A stretch of DNA of 64,000 bases from an uncultured Bacteroidaceae bacterium (GCA_944320955.1 CALUJL010000030.1:1-64000); one strand, 5' to 3'. Shown: positions 42,795 through 51,610, numbered from the stretch's first letter. Numbers and translations: made by a program. The notes: generated from the letters alone by a model not told the origin.

Positions 42795-42889
42795 GGGGAA
42801 AAAGCGGCAGCGCTTTCGGGGAAAACATGCAGCGCTTTCGGCGGAAAGTGCCTGCGCTTTTCCGGAAAAGTGCCGCGTCTTTTTCCGCC
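42795..42889. repeat. Palindromic-unit array R18
   Basis: Four units between the divergent DUF2059 and tRNA-dihydrouridine synthase genes, ending 46 bases before the latter. Confidence 0.85.
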
Positions 42890-42935
42890 TTCCCGTGCCG
42901 CGGCGGACGGGAGGACTGCATAGTTTGGCAAGAAG

Positions 42936-43994
42936 ATGAAGATAGGAACGATAGACCTGGGGGAGAAACCCGTGATGCTTGCGCCGATGGAGGACGTGAC
43001 CGACGCGGCTTTCCGCCTGCTCTGCAAGGAGTTTGGCGCGGATATGGTGTATACCGAGTTCATTTCGTGCGACGCGCTGGTGCGCAACGTGGAGAGCACG
43101 CTGCAGAAGCTCTGCATCTCTTCGGAAAAGGAGCGCCCCGTGGCCATGCAAATCTACGGGCGCGAGCCGGAGCCCATGGCCGAGGCGGCGCGGATGGTGG
43201 AGCGCGCGGGCGCAGACGTGCTGGACATCAACTTCGGATGCCCGGTGAAGAAAGTGGCCGGCAAGGGCGCGGGCGCGGGATTGCTGCGCGACGTGCCGAA
43301 AATGCTGCAGATCACGCGCGCCGTGGTGCAGGCCGTCGGGATACCCGTTACGGTGAAAACGCGCCTCGGATGGGACGAAGGGAGCAAAATCATCGTGGAC
43401 CTGGCCGAACGGCTGCAGGACTGCGGCATACAAGGCCTTACCATCCACGGCCGCACCCGCGCACAAATGTACACGGGGCGGGCAGACTGGTCGCTCATCG
43501 GTGCAGTGAAAGCGAACCCGAGGATGGCCATTCCCATCGTCGGCAACGGGGACATTTCCTCCGCCGCCGAGGCGGCAGAGGCGTTTTCGCGCTACGGGGT
43601 GGACGGCATCATGCTGGGCCGCGCCACGTTCGGGCGGCCGTGGATATTCGAGGAGGTGAAGACTTTTCTCCGGACGGGGCGCATGCCCGGGCCGAAGCCC
43701 TTCGGCTGGTATCTCGATGTGCTGCGGCGGCAGGCGCGGGAGAGCGTGCTCCAGGCCCGCGGGCGCAGCGACGGGCGGCTCAGCGAGGGCCTGGTTGAGC
43801 GGCGGGGCATAGTGCACGTGCGCCGCCACCTTGCCGCTTCGCTCCTTTTCAAGGGGCTTCCCGACTTCCGGCAGACGCGCATTGCGATGCTTCGGGCTGA
43901 GACTTTGGCCGGACTGGAGCGCATCCTGGACGAAGTGGAGGCGCGCTTCGGCGCGACGGAGCCGTTTTCCTATGCTCCCGCCGCGGGGGTGTGA
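42936..43994 (+). CDS. dusB: tRNA-dihydrouridine synthase
   Basis: A flavoenzyme that reduces uridine to dihydrouridine in tRNA D-loops. The 352 residues show all family landmarks: MLAPMEDVTDAAFRLL (FMN-binding start of the TIM barrel), VYTEFISCDAL, INFGCPVKKVAGKGAGAGLL with the catalytic Cys, TVKTRLGWDEGS, LTIHGRTRAQMYTGRADW, IPIVGNGDI and GVDGIMLGRATFGRPW. The C-terminal helical domain is complete. The DusB assignment is by overall resemblance; the exact Dus subtype is less sure. It converges on the lipoprotein gene after 17 bases. Confidence 0.95.
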   Translation: MKIGTIDLGEKPVMLAPMEDVTDAAFRLLCKEFGADMVYTEFISCDALVRNVESTLQKLCISSEKERPVAMQIYGREPEPMAEAARMVERAGADVLDINFGCPVKKVAGKGAGAGLLRDVPKMLQITRAVVQAVGIPVTVKTRLGWDEGSKIIVDLAERLQDCGIQGLTIHGRTRAQMYTGRADWSLIGAVKANPRMAIPIVGNGDISSAAEAAEAFSRYGVDGIMLGRATFGRPWIFEEVKTFLRTGRMPGPKPFGWYLDVLRRQARESVLQARGRSDGRLSEGLVERRGIVHVRRHLAASLLFKGLPDFRQTRIAMLRAETLAGLERILDEVEARFGATEPFSYAPAAGV

Positions 43995-44011
43995 GGCGCG
44001 CGCCGGCTCAT

Positions 44012-44896
44012 TCAGCTGTGGGGCGGGCGGCGCTCCCGGCTTTTCTGCTCGTAGAAGCGGATTTTCACGTAGGCTTCTTCGGTCTCCTTCTTGAGTTTTG
44101 CGATTTTGGCGAGGTTCTCGTAGCAGCGGTATACGGCGCTGATGGCCTTGCGGTCTGCCGCGGTGAGCGGGACGGCTACAGGGCCGCCGTCGGTGAGGAA
44201 GAAGAGTTTCAGGCCGGCGCCCTCGTTTTCGGCCACGAATGCGGCCACTTCCACCGCGCCCTGCGCCTCGGTGTAGTCCACCTTGCGCCCCGTGCCCTGG
44301 GTGAATGCCTCGCCCCCGGTGGTGCGCACTTCACGGTCGCCCAGGCGGAGGAGCACTCCGCGGTGTTTCACCGTGCGCCCGCTGCGGGCCACGGAGGTCA
44401 ATACCAGATTTCCACTCTCGCTGACCTGCGCGCGCAGGTAGGAACGCGACGCGTTGGCCTCGTCCAGTTGCGAGGGGGCCAGGTAGTTTCCTTCGTCTTC
44501 GTACTGTGCGTCCTTCACGAGCCGCAGCCCGCGGCGCAACTGCTCACCCTCTCTTTCCAGCGCGAGGCGCATGCTGTCGGCCAGGGCTATCTGCTCTTGG
44601 GCGGAAGTGATGACGATGCGGTTCTTCAGGTCCAGGCCTTTCTGCCGTGTCTCGAAGGCCTTGGGGCAGGAAGCCTTGATGCTGTCGATGAGGCGGTAGG
44701 CCAGAGAGTCGTCGCCGTTGCGGTAGGCTTCTTCGGCCTGTGCGTAGATTTCCCGGGCGCGCTCTTCCTGTTTCTGGCTGTCGTTGCAGGAGACGGCGAG
44801 GAAAGATGCGGCGCAAGCGGCAAAAAGTGCAGCGCTTTTTCCGAAAAGTGCCAGCGCTTTTCCCGGAAAGATGCAGCGCTTTTTTGAGTTCTCCAT
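44012..44896 (-). CDS. Lipoprotein of unknown function whose signal peptide is encoded by a repeat array
   Basis: 294 residues. The lipobox LAVSC places Cys37 at the end of the signal sequence. Residues about 4-27 (SKKRCIFPGKALALFGKSAA) are translated from palindromic array R19, so most of the positively charged region and part of the hydrophobic core are repeat-derived. The mature part starts with a helical TPR-like segment (about 45-75, AREIYAQAEEAYRNGDDSLA), then a coiled coil and a beta domain, and ends with helices. No family recognised. A TACATTTG -7 box at 44929-44922 lies 26 bases upstream and supports this start over the in-frame ATG at 44944, which lies upstream of the box. Confidence 0.8.
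   Translation of the reverse strand: MENSKKRCIFPGKALALFGKSAALFAACAASFLAVSCNDSQKQEERAREIYAQAEEAYRNGDDSLAYRLIDSIKASCPKAFETRQKGLDLKNRIVITSAQEQIALADSMRLALEREGEQLRRGLRLVKDAQYEDEGNYLAPSQLDEANASRSYLRAQVSESGNLVLTSVARSGRTVKHRGVLLRLGDREVRTTGGEAFTQGTGRKVDYTEAQGAVEVAAFVAENEGAGLKLFFLTDGGPVAVPLTAADRKAISAVYRCYENLAKIAKLKKETEEAYVKIRFYEQKSRERRPPHS
44802..44886. repeat. Palindromic-unit array R19, inside a lipoprotein gene
   Basis: Three strong units (cores GTGCAGCGC, GTGCCAGCGC, GATGCAGCGC) and a weaker fourth, spanning the signal-peptide codons of the lipoprotein. Confidence 0.85.
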
Positions 44897-44921
44897 AGTG
44901 CTTCGGTTTTTCGTGCTGCCA

Positions 44922-44929
44922 CAAATGTA
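44922..44929 (-). promoter_or_regulatory. Bacteroidetes-type -7 box
   Basis: The minus strand reads TACATTTG 26 bases before the lipoprotein ATG at 44896; no clear -33 element. Confidence 0.5.
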
Positions 44930-45047
44930 CGCTTTTTCTGCCAATCCCGCGCTCCTCTGCCTGCTGTTTTGCGTAAAATGCCGTATCTTTGGACAAGGCA
45001 GGCTGCATTCGGAAACGAAACCTGGCCTCCGTTTCGCTCATTTGCAC

Positions 45048-45055
45048 TATCTTTG
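45048..45055 (+). promoter_or_regulatory. Bacteroidetes-type -7 box for cca
   Basis: TATCTTTG 25 bases before the cca ATG. A second TATCTTTG at 44984-44991 could be an alternative upstream start; neither has a well-spaced -33 TTG. Confidence 0.5.
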
Positions 45056-45079
45056 CCGCTCAAAAGCAGTATATTCTTT

Positions 45080-46525
45080 ATGACAGATACGCGTCTCGAC
45101 GAGCTGAGGCAGGCACTCGACCGTCCCGTCTTCCGCCTCATTTCCGAAACGGCCGATGCGCTCGGCCGGGAATGTTACGTAGTGGGCGGGTGGGTCCGCG
45201 ACTTCTTTTTGCACCGTCCCTCCACGGATGTCGACATTGTGACCGTGGGAAGCGGCATCGAGCTGGCCACGGCTTTCGCCCGGCGGCTGGGGAAGAAGGC
45301 CTCGCTGGCAGTGTTCCGCAACTTCGGCACCGCACAAGTCAAGTGGAAGGGCATGGAGGTGGAGTTCGTAGGTGCAAGGAAAGAGTCCTACAGCCGCGAC
45401 TCCCGCAAGCCGATCGTGGAGGACGGATCGCTCGAAGATGACCAGAACCGGAGGGATTTCACTGTAAATGCGATGGCCGTGTGCCTCAACAATTCCCGGT
45501 TCGGCGAGCTCGTCGACCCGTTTGAGGGCCTCTTTGACCTGGAAGACCGGGTGCTCCGCACGCCGCTCGACCCGGATATTACGTTTTCCGACGACCCTCT
45601 GCGCATGATGCGCTGCATCCGTTTTGCCACGCAGCTGGGCTTTTCCATAGAGCCCGAGACCTTTTCCGCAATCGGGCGCAACGCCGGGCGCATCGGCATA
45701 GTCTCGGCCGAAAGAGTGACGGAGGAACTGAACAAAATCGTCCTCGCCCGGCGGACTCCCTCTGTGGGTTTCGTGCTTTTGGACGAGTGCGGCCTGCTGG
45801 AGCGCATCTTCCCCGAGCTGAAACGCCTGCAGGGAGTGGAAATCCGCAGCGGGCGGGCGCACAAAGACAACTTCTACCATACGCTCGAAGTCCTGGACAA
45901 CGTGGCCAAGACCGCCGGGCCGGGCCACCTGTGGCTGCGCTGGGCCGCGCTGCTCCACGATGTGGGAAAGCCGGCAACCAAGCGCTGGGATCCGCGATTG
46001 GGCTGGACTTTTCACAACCACAACTTCATCGGCGAGAAAATGGTGCCCGCCATTTTCCGAAGGATGAAGCTCCCTCTGGGAGAGCGCCTGAAGTATGTGC
46101 AAAAGCTCGTGGGCCTTCACATGCGCCCCATAGCGATTGCCGACGATGAGGTAACGGATTCCGCCGTCCGCCGCCTGCTTTTCGAAGCGGGCGACGACAT
46201 TGACGACCTGATGTTGCTGTGCGAAGCCGATATCACCTCGAAGAATGAGCAACGCAAGCAGCGCTTTCTCGACAACTTCCGCCTCGTCCGCCAGAAGCTC
46301 GTGGACTTGGAGGAACGCGACCGCATCCGAAATTTCCAACCGCCCGTGCGCGGCGAGGAAATCATGTCCCTCTTCGGCCTTTCCCCCTGCGCCGAGGTCG
46401 GCGAGCTGAAGGCCGCCATCAAAGACGCCATCCTCAACGGCGAGATTCCCAACGAGCACGACGCGGCGAAGGCTTATCTCCTGGAGAAAGCCGCCGCCAT
46501 GGGCCTCCGCCCGGTGGGCAGCTGA
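45080..46525 (+). CDS. cca: CCA tRNA nucleotidyltransferase with HD domain
   Basis: 481 residues. This enzyme adds or repairs the 3' CCA of tRNAs. The poly(A)-polymerase-type head has CYVVGGWVRDFFLHRPSTDV with the catalytic DxD (VDIVTVG), RRDFTVNAMAV and DPLRMMRCIRFATQLGF. The C-terminal half is an HD phosphohydrolase domain with HTLEVLDNVAK and WAALLHDVGKPATK, an arrangement common in Bacteroidetes. Both tRNAs in this window already encode CCA, so repair is the likely main role for them. Followed by a strong terminator at 46574. Confidence 0.96.
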   Translation: MTDTRLDELRQALDRPVFRLISETADALGRECYVVGGWVRDFFLHRPSTDVDIVTVGSGIELATAFARRLGKKASLAVFRNFGTAQVKWKGMEVEFVGARKESYSRDSRKPIVEDGSLEDDQNRRDFTVNAMAVCLNNSRFGELVDPFEGLFDLEDRVLRTPLDPDITFSDDPLRMMRCIRFATQLGFSIEPETFSAIGRNAGRIGIVSAERVTEELNKIVLARRTPSVGFVLLDECGLLERIFPELKRLQGVEIRSGRAHKDNFYHTLEVLDNVAKTAGPGHLWLRWAALLHDVGKPATKRWDPRLGWTFHNHNFIGEKMVPAIFRRMKLPLGERLKYVQKLVGLHMRPIAIADDEVTDSAVRRLLFEAGDDIDDLMLLCEADITSKNEQRKQRFLDNFRLVRQKLVDLEERDRIRNFQPPVRGEEIMSLFGLSPCAEVGELKAAIKDAILNGEIPNEHDAAKAYLLEKAAAMGLRPVGS

Positions 46526-46573
46526 GGCCGCGGGGGAGCTGCCCGGCCGGCGGCTCCCGAGGCAAGAAACGCG

Positions 46574-46620
46574 CAGAAGCCCTGCAACCGTCCCGGGGAG
46601 GTTGCAGGGCTTCTGTCTTC
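46574..46620 (+). terminator. Terminator after cca
   Basis: A perfect 16-bp stem (CAGAAGCCCTGCAACC at 46574-46589 with its complement at 46600-46615) around a 10-base loop, followed by TCTTC. The T-tract is weak, but the stem is the longest perfect one seen in the window. Confidence 0.75.
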
Positions 46621-46640
46621 GGTATGCAGGGCCCCTGTCG

Positions 46641-46730
46641 GAGAGATGCGGCACTTTCCGGAAAAAGATGCAGCGCTTTTTCGGAAATCATGCAGCGCTT
46701 TCCGGGAAAAGTGCCTGCGCTTTCCGCCCG
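46641..46730. repeat. Palindromic-unit array R20
   Basis: Four units between the cca terminator and the end of the convergent YeiH-type gene. Confidence 0.85.
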
Positions 46731-46771
46731 GCGCGGCACGTCTTCTCCACACCGGCCCTGCCGCGCGGCGC

Positions 46772-47845
46772 TTAGGCGAGCAGGGGGATGAAGTAGCGCG
46801 CCAGCAGATAGCCGCCCCCGACGAGCCACACCCAGAGCAATGCGGCCAGGAGGAAGGGCTTTGCGCCTGCCTGCTTGAATTTTTCGATGCTCGTTTCCGC
46901 CCCGAGTGCCGTCATGGCCATCGTCAGGAGGAAGGTGTCTATGTATTCGATGGCGCCGTTCAGGGGGATTTCCTTTACGCTTTCCGCCCCGCAGAGCTGC
47001 TGGAGCGCCGTGTTGAGGCAGATGACGAGCAGGAAGTTGAAGGCGAACCAGGGGATTGCCACGCGCCTTTTCCCCCCGGCGCGGGCGGGGCTCTTGCGCA
47101 GCCGCGCCAGGGCGAAGCCCATGAGCAGCAGGACGGGCGCAAGCATCATGACGCGGATCATTTTTGTTATGGTGGCCGTGCCGGCTATGCCCAGCGCGTC
47201 GGTCGGGTCCATGGCGTTGCCCGCCCCGGCCACGTGGGCCACTTCGTGGAGCGTGCTGCCGGTGTAGACGGCCACCGCCGCGTCCGTCAGCCCGTCGAGC
47301 GCCCCGGAGCGGTAGAGGATGGGGTAGAGGAACATGGAAAGCGTGCCGAAGATGACGACCGTCGATACGGCAATCGCCGTCTTGTGCCCCTCGCAGCGCA
47401 CCACGGGCTCGGCCCCGAGCACGGCCGCCGCGCCGCAGATGGAGCTTCCCGTGGCGGTCATGAGCGCCGTGTCCGCATCCATGCGCAAGAGGCGCCCCAG
47501 TCCTGCGCCGAGGAGCAGCGTCCCGGCCACGACGATGGCGTCGACAGCGATGGCCGGCACTCCCACGGCGGCCACGTCGGTCAGCGTCAGGCGGAATCCG
47601 TAGAGCACGATTCCCGTGCGCAAGGCCTGCTTTGTGCAGAATTTGATGCCGGGGACCCACGTCTCCGGCAGGCGGTTTCGCAAACTGTTGGCATAAAGCA
47701 TGCCGAGGATGATGCCCACTATCAGCGGGCTGAGGGAGAGTTGGCGGACAGGGGGGAGCTCTGCGATGTAGAATGCAGAGAAAGAGAAGAGCACCATAAG
47801 CAGTATGCCGTGGAGCACTTCGCCTTGGGGTTTGCGGATGTTCAT
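46772..47845 (-). CDS. YeiH-family (PSE) putative sulfate exporter
   Basis: 357 residues with about ten membrane spans, inner membrane. Family landmarks: LSPLIVGIILGMLYANSL, FCTKQALRTGIVLYGFRLTL, MTATGSSICGAAAVLGAEPV, AVYTGSTLHEVAHVAGAG and IPWFAFNFLLVI, as in UPF0324/YeiH proteins. Transport of sulfate or a related anion is a family-level prediction. The start at 47845 (MNIRKPQGEVLHG) precedes the first span; the much longer open frame upstream is antisense to the helicase gene. No LysR-type regulator, a frequent neighbour, is present. Confidence 0.93.
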   Translation of the reverse strand: MNIRKPQGEVLHGILLMVLFSFSAFYIAELPPVRQLSLSPLIVGIILGMLYANSLRNRLPETWVPGIKFCTKQALRTGIVLYGFRLTLTDVAAVGVPAIAVDAIVVAGTLLLGAGLGRLLRMDADTALMTATGSSICGAAAVLGAEPVVRCEGHKTAIAVSTVVIFGTLSMFLYPILYRSGALDGLTDAAVAVYTGSTLHEVAHVAGAGNAMDPTDALGIAGTATITKMIRVMMLAPVLLLMGFALARLRKSPARAGGKRRVAIPWFAFNFLLVICLNTALQQLCGAESVKEIPLNGAIEYIDTFLLTMAMTALGAETSIEKFKQAGAKPFLLAALLWVWLVGGGYLLARYFIPLLA

Positions 47846-47961
47846 GATTTTTCCTGTTTCGTTAGGGTTTCCGGCTGCAAAGGTCGGCATTTTTCCCGAA
47901 ATGTGCCTCCTCTTTTCCGTCTTCCTTCCCGGGCGGGGGCTGTTTTCTCGCGCCGAATCCG

Positions 47962-47969
47962 TATCTTTG
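47962..47969 (+). promoter_or_regulatory. Bacteroidetes-type -7 box for the helicase gene
   Basis: TATCTTTG about 206 bases upstream of the helicase ATG; if used, the leader includes the whole of array R21. Confidence 0.45.
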
Positions 47970-48002
47970 CGCGGCAACCGGCAGGCCGCTGCGGCAGCGC
48001 TC

Positions 48003-48140
48003 CGGGGAAAAGACGGCGGCGCTGCCGCCGGGAAGCGAAGGCGCTTTCCGGAAAAAGATGCAGCGCTTTCCGGAAAAAGATGCAGCGCTTTCGGGGAAAA
48101 GCGGCAGCGCTTTTCCGCAGAAGGTGCAGCGCTTCCTCCC
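48003..48140. repeat. Palindromic-unit array R21
   Basis: About six units, including a perfect tandem duplication of a 22-base unit (starting at 48048 and 48070). Apart from this and the divergent promoters, 47846-48175 contains nothing recognisable. Confidence 0.88.
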
Positions 48141-48175
48141 GCCCGCCCCGCGCCGCCTGCCGAACCGATGCGCCC

Positions 48176-50323
48176 ATGAGAGAAAAGACCAACCCCGAGT
48201 TCGAGCTCGCCCGCCGCTACGTCGAAGAGACCGGGCAGCACGTTTTCCTCACCGGCAAGGCCGGAACGGGGAAAACCACCTTCCTGCACCGCCTGAAAGA
48301 GGCCTCGCGCAAGCGGCTCATCGTTACCGCGCCCACCGGCGTGGCTGCCATCAATGCCGGAGGAGTCACGCTCCATTCTTTTTTCCAGCTGCCCTTTGCG
48401 CCCTACGTGCCCGGCTCGGAGCGCGTCCGCGGCTCGGCCTCCAGCCCGCGCATGCAGCAGTTCTCGCGCGAGAAGGTGCAACTTGTGCGCTCGCTCGACC
48501 TGCTTGTCATCGACGAGGTCAGCATGGTCCGTGCCGACGTGCTGGACCACGTGGACAGCGTGCTGCGCCGCTACCGCCGCTGCGACGCCCCTTTCGGCGG
48601 CGTGCAGCTCCTGCTTATCGGCGACATGCAGCAGCTTGCGCCCGTGGCCAAGGACGAAGAGCGCCGTCTCCTGCTCGACGGCGGATATTACGAGACACTT
48701 TTCTTCTTCGGCAGCCGCGCCCTGCAGAAAACCGCCTACGTGACCATCGAACTGCAGACCGTCTATCGCCAGACGGACGCCCGTTTTCTCGAACTCCTCA
48801 ACCGCATTCGCCAGGGGCGCCCGGACTCTTCCGTGCTGGCCAGCCTCAACGAGCGTTTGCGCCCGGGCTTCGGGCCGGACGACGGGGCGGGCTACGTCAT
48901 GCTCACTACGCATAACCGCCAGGCGCAGGCCGTCAACGAGCGCTGCCTGCAGCGCCTTCCGGGCGCGGCCCTGGAGTTCGAGGCCGAAGTGGAGGGCGAC
49001 TTCCCCGAAGCCCTCTACCCCGCCGCCCCGGTGCTCTGCCTGAAAGAGGGCGCGCAGGTCATGTTCCTGAAGAACGATACGGAGAATCCCCGCCGTTTCT
49101 ACAACGGAAAGATCGGCCGGGTGAGCCGCCTCGCCCCCGGCCGCATAGAGGTCACGTGCGACGACGGCAGCGCGCCCGTCGAGGTGGAGCCCATGGAGTG
49201 GGAAAACGCGCAGTACCGCCTCGACCCCGATACGCGGGCCATAGAGGAAACCGTCGTGGGAGTCTTCCGCCACTACCCCCTCCGTCTGGCCTGGGCCATA
49301 ACGATTCACAAGAGCCAGGGCTTGACTTTCGACCGCGTCATCATCAGCGCCGAGCGGTCCTTTGCGCATGGACAGGTCTACGTCGCCCTATCCCGCTGCC
49401 GCAGCCTGCAGGGCTTGGTGCTGAGCGCGCCGCTGGTGGCCGAGAACCTCATAGACGATCCCGAGATCGCGGCCTTCACCCGCCGCGCGCAGGAGGCAGC
49501 GCCCACGGACGTGAGCCTTGCCGCCGCCCGCCGCGACTACTGCCTCGTGCTGCTCGACGAGCTGTTCGACTTCCTTCCCCTGCAGGGCGCGCTCGGCCGC
49601 CTGGGGCGCATGCTCGACGAATACTTCTACCGCACCTACCCCCAACTGCTGGCGCGCTGGAAAGACGCCCTTGCCCTGCTGCCGGGGGAGATGCTCGACG
49701 TGGCCCGCAAGTTCGGCCTCCAATACCGCCGCCTGCTGCCCGAAGGCGGCGACGACCTTGCCGCCGCGCCCCGAGTGCAGGAGCGCATTTCGGCCGCGGC
49801 GGCCTACTTCGGGGCGAAAGTCCGCAGCCTCCGCCCCCTCGTGCTGGCCGCCGGCGGCGTGGTGACGGACAACAAATCCGTAGCGAAGCGCTGGCGGGAG
49901 GCGTTGGCCGAAGCGCGCCTGCTGCTCGGCGCCAAGGAGCGGCTCCTGGCCTATGCCGCGGAGGGATTCGCGGTGCAGGGCTATCTGCGGGAGCGTGCCC
50001 TCGCCCTGCTGCCCGATGAGGAGAAACCCGCCAAAAGTCCTCGCCGCAAGGGCGCCGCGCCGAAGGCCGGGGCGGGGGAGGACCTGCTCCATCCCGAGTT
50101 TTTCGAGCAACTCCGCCAGTGGCGCGCCGCACGGGCGGCCGAAAAGGGCGTGCCCGCCTACGCCATACTCCAGCAGAAAGCCCTCATGGGCATAGCCAAT
50201 CTCCTGCCCGAGGGGCAGGGCGGGCTGATGGCCATTGCAGGCGTGGGGGAGAAGACCGCCGCGCTCTACGGCGAAGAGCTCCTCGCCCTCGTAGCCGACT
50301 ACCGCCGCGGGCACGGCCTCTGA
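48176..50323 (+). CDS. PIF1/RRM3-like helicase with C-terminal HRDC domain
   Basis: 715 residues. Superfamily 1B helicase motifs: VFLTGKAGTGKTTFL (Walker A, about 24-38), VTAPTGVAAINAGGVTLHSF, LLVIDEVSMVRADVLD (Walker B), LLLIGDMQQLAPV, and near residue 380 LAWAITIHKSQGLTFDRVI and QVYVALSRCRSLQGL. The C-terminus (about 640-712, LLPEGQGGLMAIAGVGEKTA) is an HRDC nucleic-acid-binding domain. Bacteroidetes enzymes of this layout unwind DNA, including G-quadruplexes; a role in genome maintenance is inferred. The start MREKTNPEFELARRYV follows array R21, and upstream codons are only repeat read-through. Confidence 0.95.
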   Translation: MREKTNPEFELARRYVEETGQHVFLTGKAGTGKTTFLHRLKEASRKRLIVTAPTGVAAINAGGVTLHSFFQLPFAPYVPGSERVRGSASSPRMQQFSREKVQLVRSLDLLVIDEVSMVRADVLDHVDSVLRRYRRCDAPFGGVQLLLIGDMQQLAPVAKDEERRLLLDGGYYETLFFFGSRALQKTAYVTIELQTVYRQTDARFLELLNRIRQGRPDSSVLASLNERLRPGFGPDDGAGYVMLTTHNRQAQAVNERCLQRLPGAALEFEAEVEGDFPEALYPAAPVLCLKEGAQVMFLKNDTENPRRFYNGKIGRVSRLAPGRIEVTCDDGSAPVEVEPMEWENAQYRLDPDTRAIEETVVGVFRHYPLRLAWAITIHKSQGLTFDRVIISAERSFAHGQVYVALSRCRSLQGLVLSAPLVAENLIDDPEIAAFTRRAQEAAPTDVSLAAARRDYCLVLLDELFDFLPLQGALGRLGRMLDEYFYRTYPQLLARWKDALALLPGEMLDVARKFGLQYRRLLPEGGDDLAAAPRVQERISAAAAYFGAKVRSLRPLVLAAGGVVTDNKSVAKRWREALAEARLLLGAKERLLAYAAEGFAVQGYLRERALALLPDEEKPAKSPRRKGAAPKAGAGEDLLHPEFFEQLRQWRAARAAEKGVPAYAILQQKALMGIANLLPEGQGGLMAIAGVGEKTAALYGEELLALVADYRRGHGL

Positions 50324-50378
50324 CTGCCCCTTTCCGCCCCCTCCCCCGCCGCGCGCCGCAGCGCCCCCTGCCGCCGTC

Positions 50379-50470
50379 GGGAAAAAGATGCAGCGCTTTT
50401 CCCGGAAAGTGCCTGCGCTTTTTCGGAAAAGCGGCAGGGCTTTTTCCGGAGCGGCGCAGGGCTTTCTCCC
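50379..50470. repeat. Palindromic-unit array R22
   Basis: Four units in the order GATGCAGCGC, GTGCCTGCGC, GCGGCAGGGC, GGCGCAGGGC. The order of the first three recurs at R23. It is followed directly by the conserved operator/promoter block at 50512. Confidence 0.87.
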
Positions 50471-50511
50471 AAGAGCCTGCCCGGATTTTGGCCGATGCTT
50501 CCCGCTTCGTG

Positions 50512-50572
50512 GCGCAAAGGGAGGATGTTTTGCGCAGGGCCTTGCACCCTGTCGGCCGTTTCGCTATATTTG
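50512..50572 (+). promoter_or_regulatory. Conserved operator-promoter block, copy 1
   Basis: Perfect inverted repeat GCGCAAA (50512-50518) and TTTGCGC (50529-50535) around 10 bases, then -33 TTG at 50542-50544, a 20-base spacer and TATATTTG at 50565-50572. Homologous blocks precede the genes at 54641, 55553 and 56424; relative to the 54.6 kb copy both arms carry the paired change G/C versus A/T. Confidence 0.75.
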
Positions 50573-50608
50573 GCAGCAATAAGTTTGGCCTTTAAATCTG
50601 AATAAGCT

Positions 50609-51496
50609 ATGGTAAAGTTGCATTTTACTGCGGTGGGGAGAGTGACTGCGCTTCGGTTTAAGGTGGTTTGCCTCATGGGGCTTTTTGCTTGGATGAGCCT
50701 CTGTCCGCTTCATGCGCAAGGGGATGGAAGCGCGTTCCTCCTGTCTTTTTACAGGCAATATGTGGGCTTCTGCCTGGATGCCTCGGGGGAGCCGGGGGAA
50801 GACAGCCTGCTCCGCTGCAGCCTCACGCCCGCTTTCCGGGAAAAGCTGTGGCGGATGACCTCTTCTTGCGATGCGAATGCTTTGCTCCGCGCGCAGGATT
50901 GCAACGAGCAGATGCTCCGCTCGTTGCGGGTGGAGCCGCTGGACGCGGCAGGTTGGTACTGCGTCTCGTGGCAATGGGAGGCCGGGGGCGAGGTGGTGCG
51001 CTTGCCTGTCCGCCTGGAACGGGCGGGGGATTCGTGGCGGATAGCGTACGTCACGCCCGAAAGGCTTGGCGCTTGCAGCGGCGACACCCTCTTCTTCCGT
51101 CCGGGCGAGGCCCGCTGCGCGGTGGAAGCCGAGGGGGACGGCTGCGCATTCCTCCGCAGTTTCTATAATGCCTATGCCGCCGTCTACGCTACCTTGCAGC
51201 CCGGCGTCGCGCGGGAGGCTGCCGGATTGCGGAAAGCGTGGCTCACTCCGGCGGGACAGGCCGATTTTCGCCGTTACGAGGAAGAGGGGGAGCTGGACGG
51301 AGGCAGGGGATACGACGCATTGCTCTGCGATTTCGACTTCGACCGCCCCTTGATTCCCCGCATCCGCATTGAGCTTTTGGATGAGCGCACTGCCGAAGTG
51401 CATTTCCCCAACAGCCCCTTCTGTCTCGAAGTACTCCTGCTCCGCACGGCCGGCGGCTACCGTATCGACGGCCTCCGGCGGAAGTATGAAGATTGA
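50609..51496 (+). CDS. Exported protein with two DUF3828-like modules
   Basis: 295 residues; hydrophobic signal region CLMGLFAWMSLCPLHAQ ending near residue 37. Two modules begin AFLLSFYRQYVGFCLDASGE (about 41) and CAFLRSFYNAYAAVYATLQP (about 176), matching those of the lipoprotein at 22310-24025; shared segments include WYCVSWQWE, RLERAGDSWRIAYVTPE and TLFFRPGEARCAVE. It ends in LLLRTAGGYRIDGLRRK. Function unknown. Its promoter carries the conserved inverted-repeat block, which the other paralog lacks. Confidence 0.75.
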   Translation: MVKLHFTAVGRVTALRFKVVCLMGLFAWMSLCPLHAQGDGSAFLLSFYRQYVGFCLDASGEPGEDSLLRCSLTPAFREKLWRMTSSCDANALLRAQDCNEQMLRSLRVEPLDAAGWYCVSWQWEAGGEVVRLPVRLERAGDSWRIAYVTPERLGACSGDTLFFRPGEARCAVEAEGDGCAFLRSFYNAYAAVYATLQPGVAREAAGLRKAWLTPAGQADFRRYEEEGELDGGRGYDALLCDFDFDRPLIPRIRIELLDERTAEVHFPNSPFCLEVLLLRTAGGYRIDGLRRKYED

Positions 51497-51510
51497 CCCC
51501 CACCGCCGAC

Positions 51511-51600
51511 GGGGAAAACATGCGGCGCTTTTCTCGGAAAGTGCCTGCGCTTTTTCGGAAAAGCGGCAGGGCTTTTCCTAGAAACATGCAGGGCTTTTCC
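51511..51600. repeat. Palindromic-unit array R23
   Basis: Four units just after the stop of the preceding gene and 11 bases before the -33 box of the next. Confidence 0.87.
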
Positions 51601-51610
51601 GGCCGGGGGC

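Noticed and set aside
48003-48140. Could the repeat arrays be CRISPR?
   Set aside because: Units of about 22 bases are directly joined with no unique spacers of constant length, and no cas genes are present.
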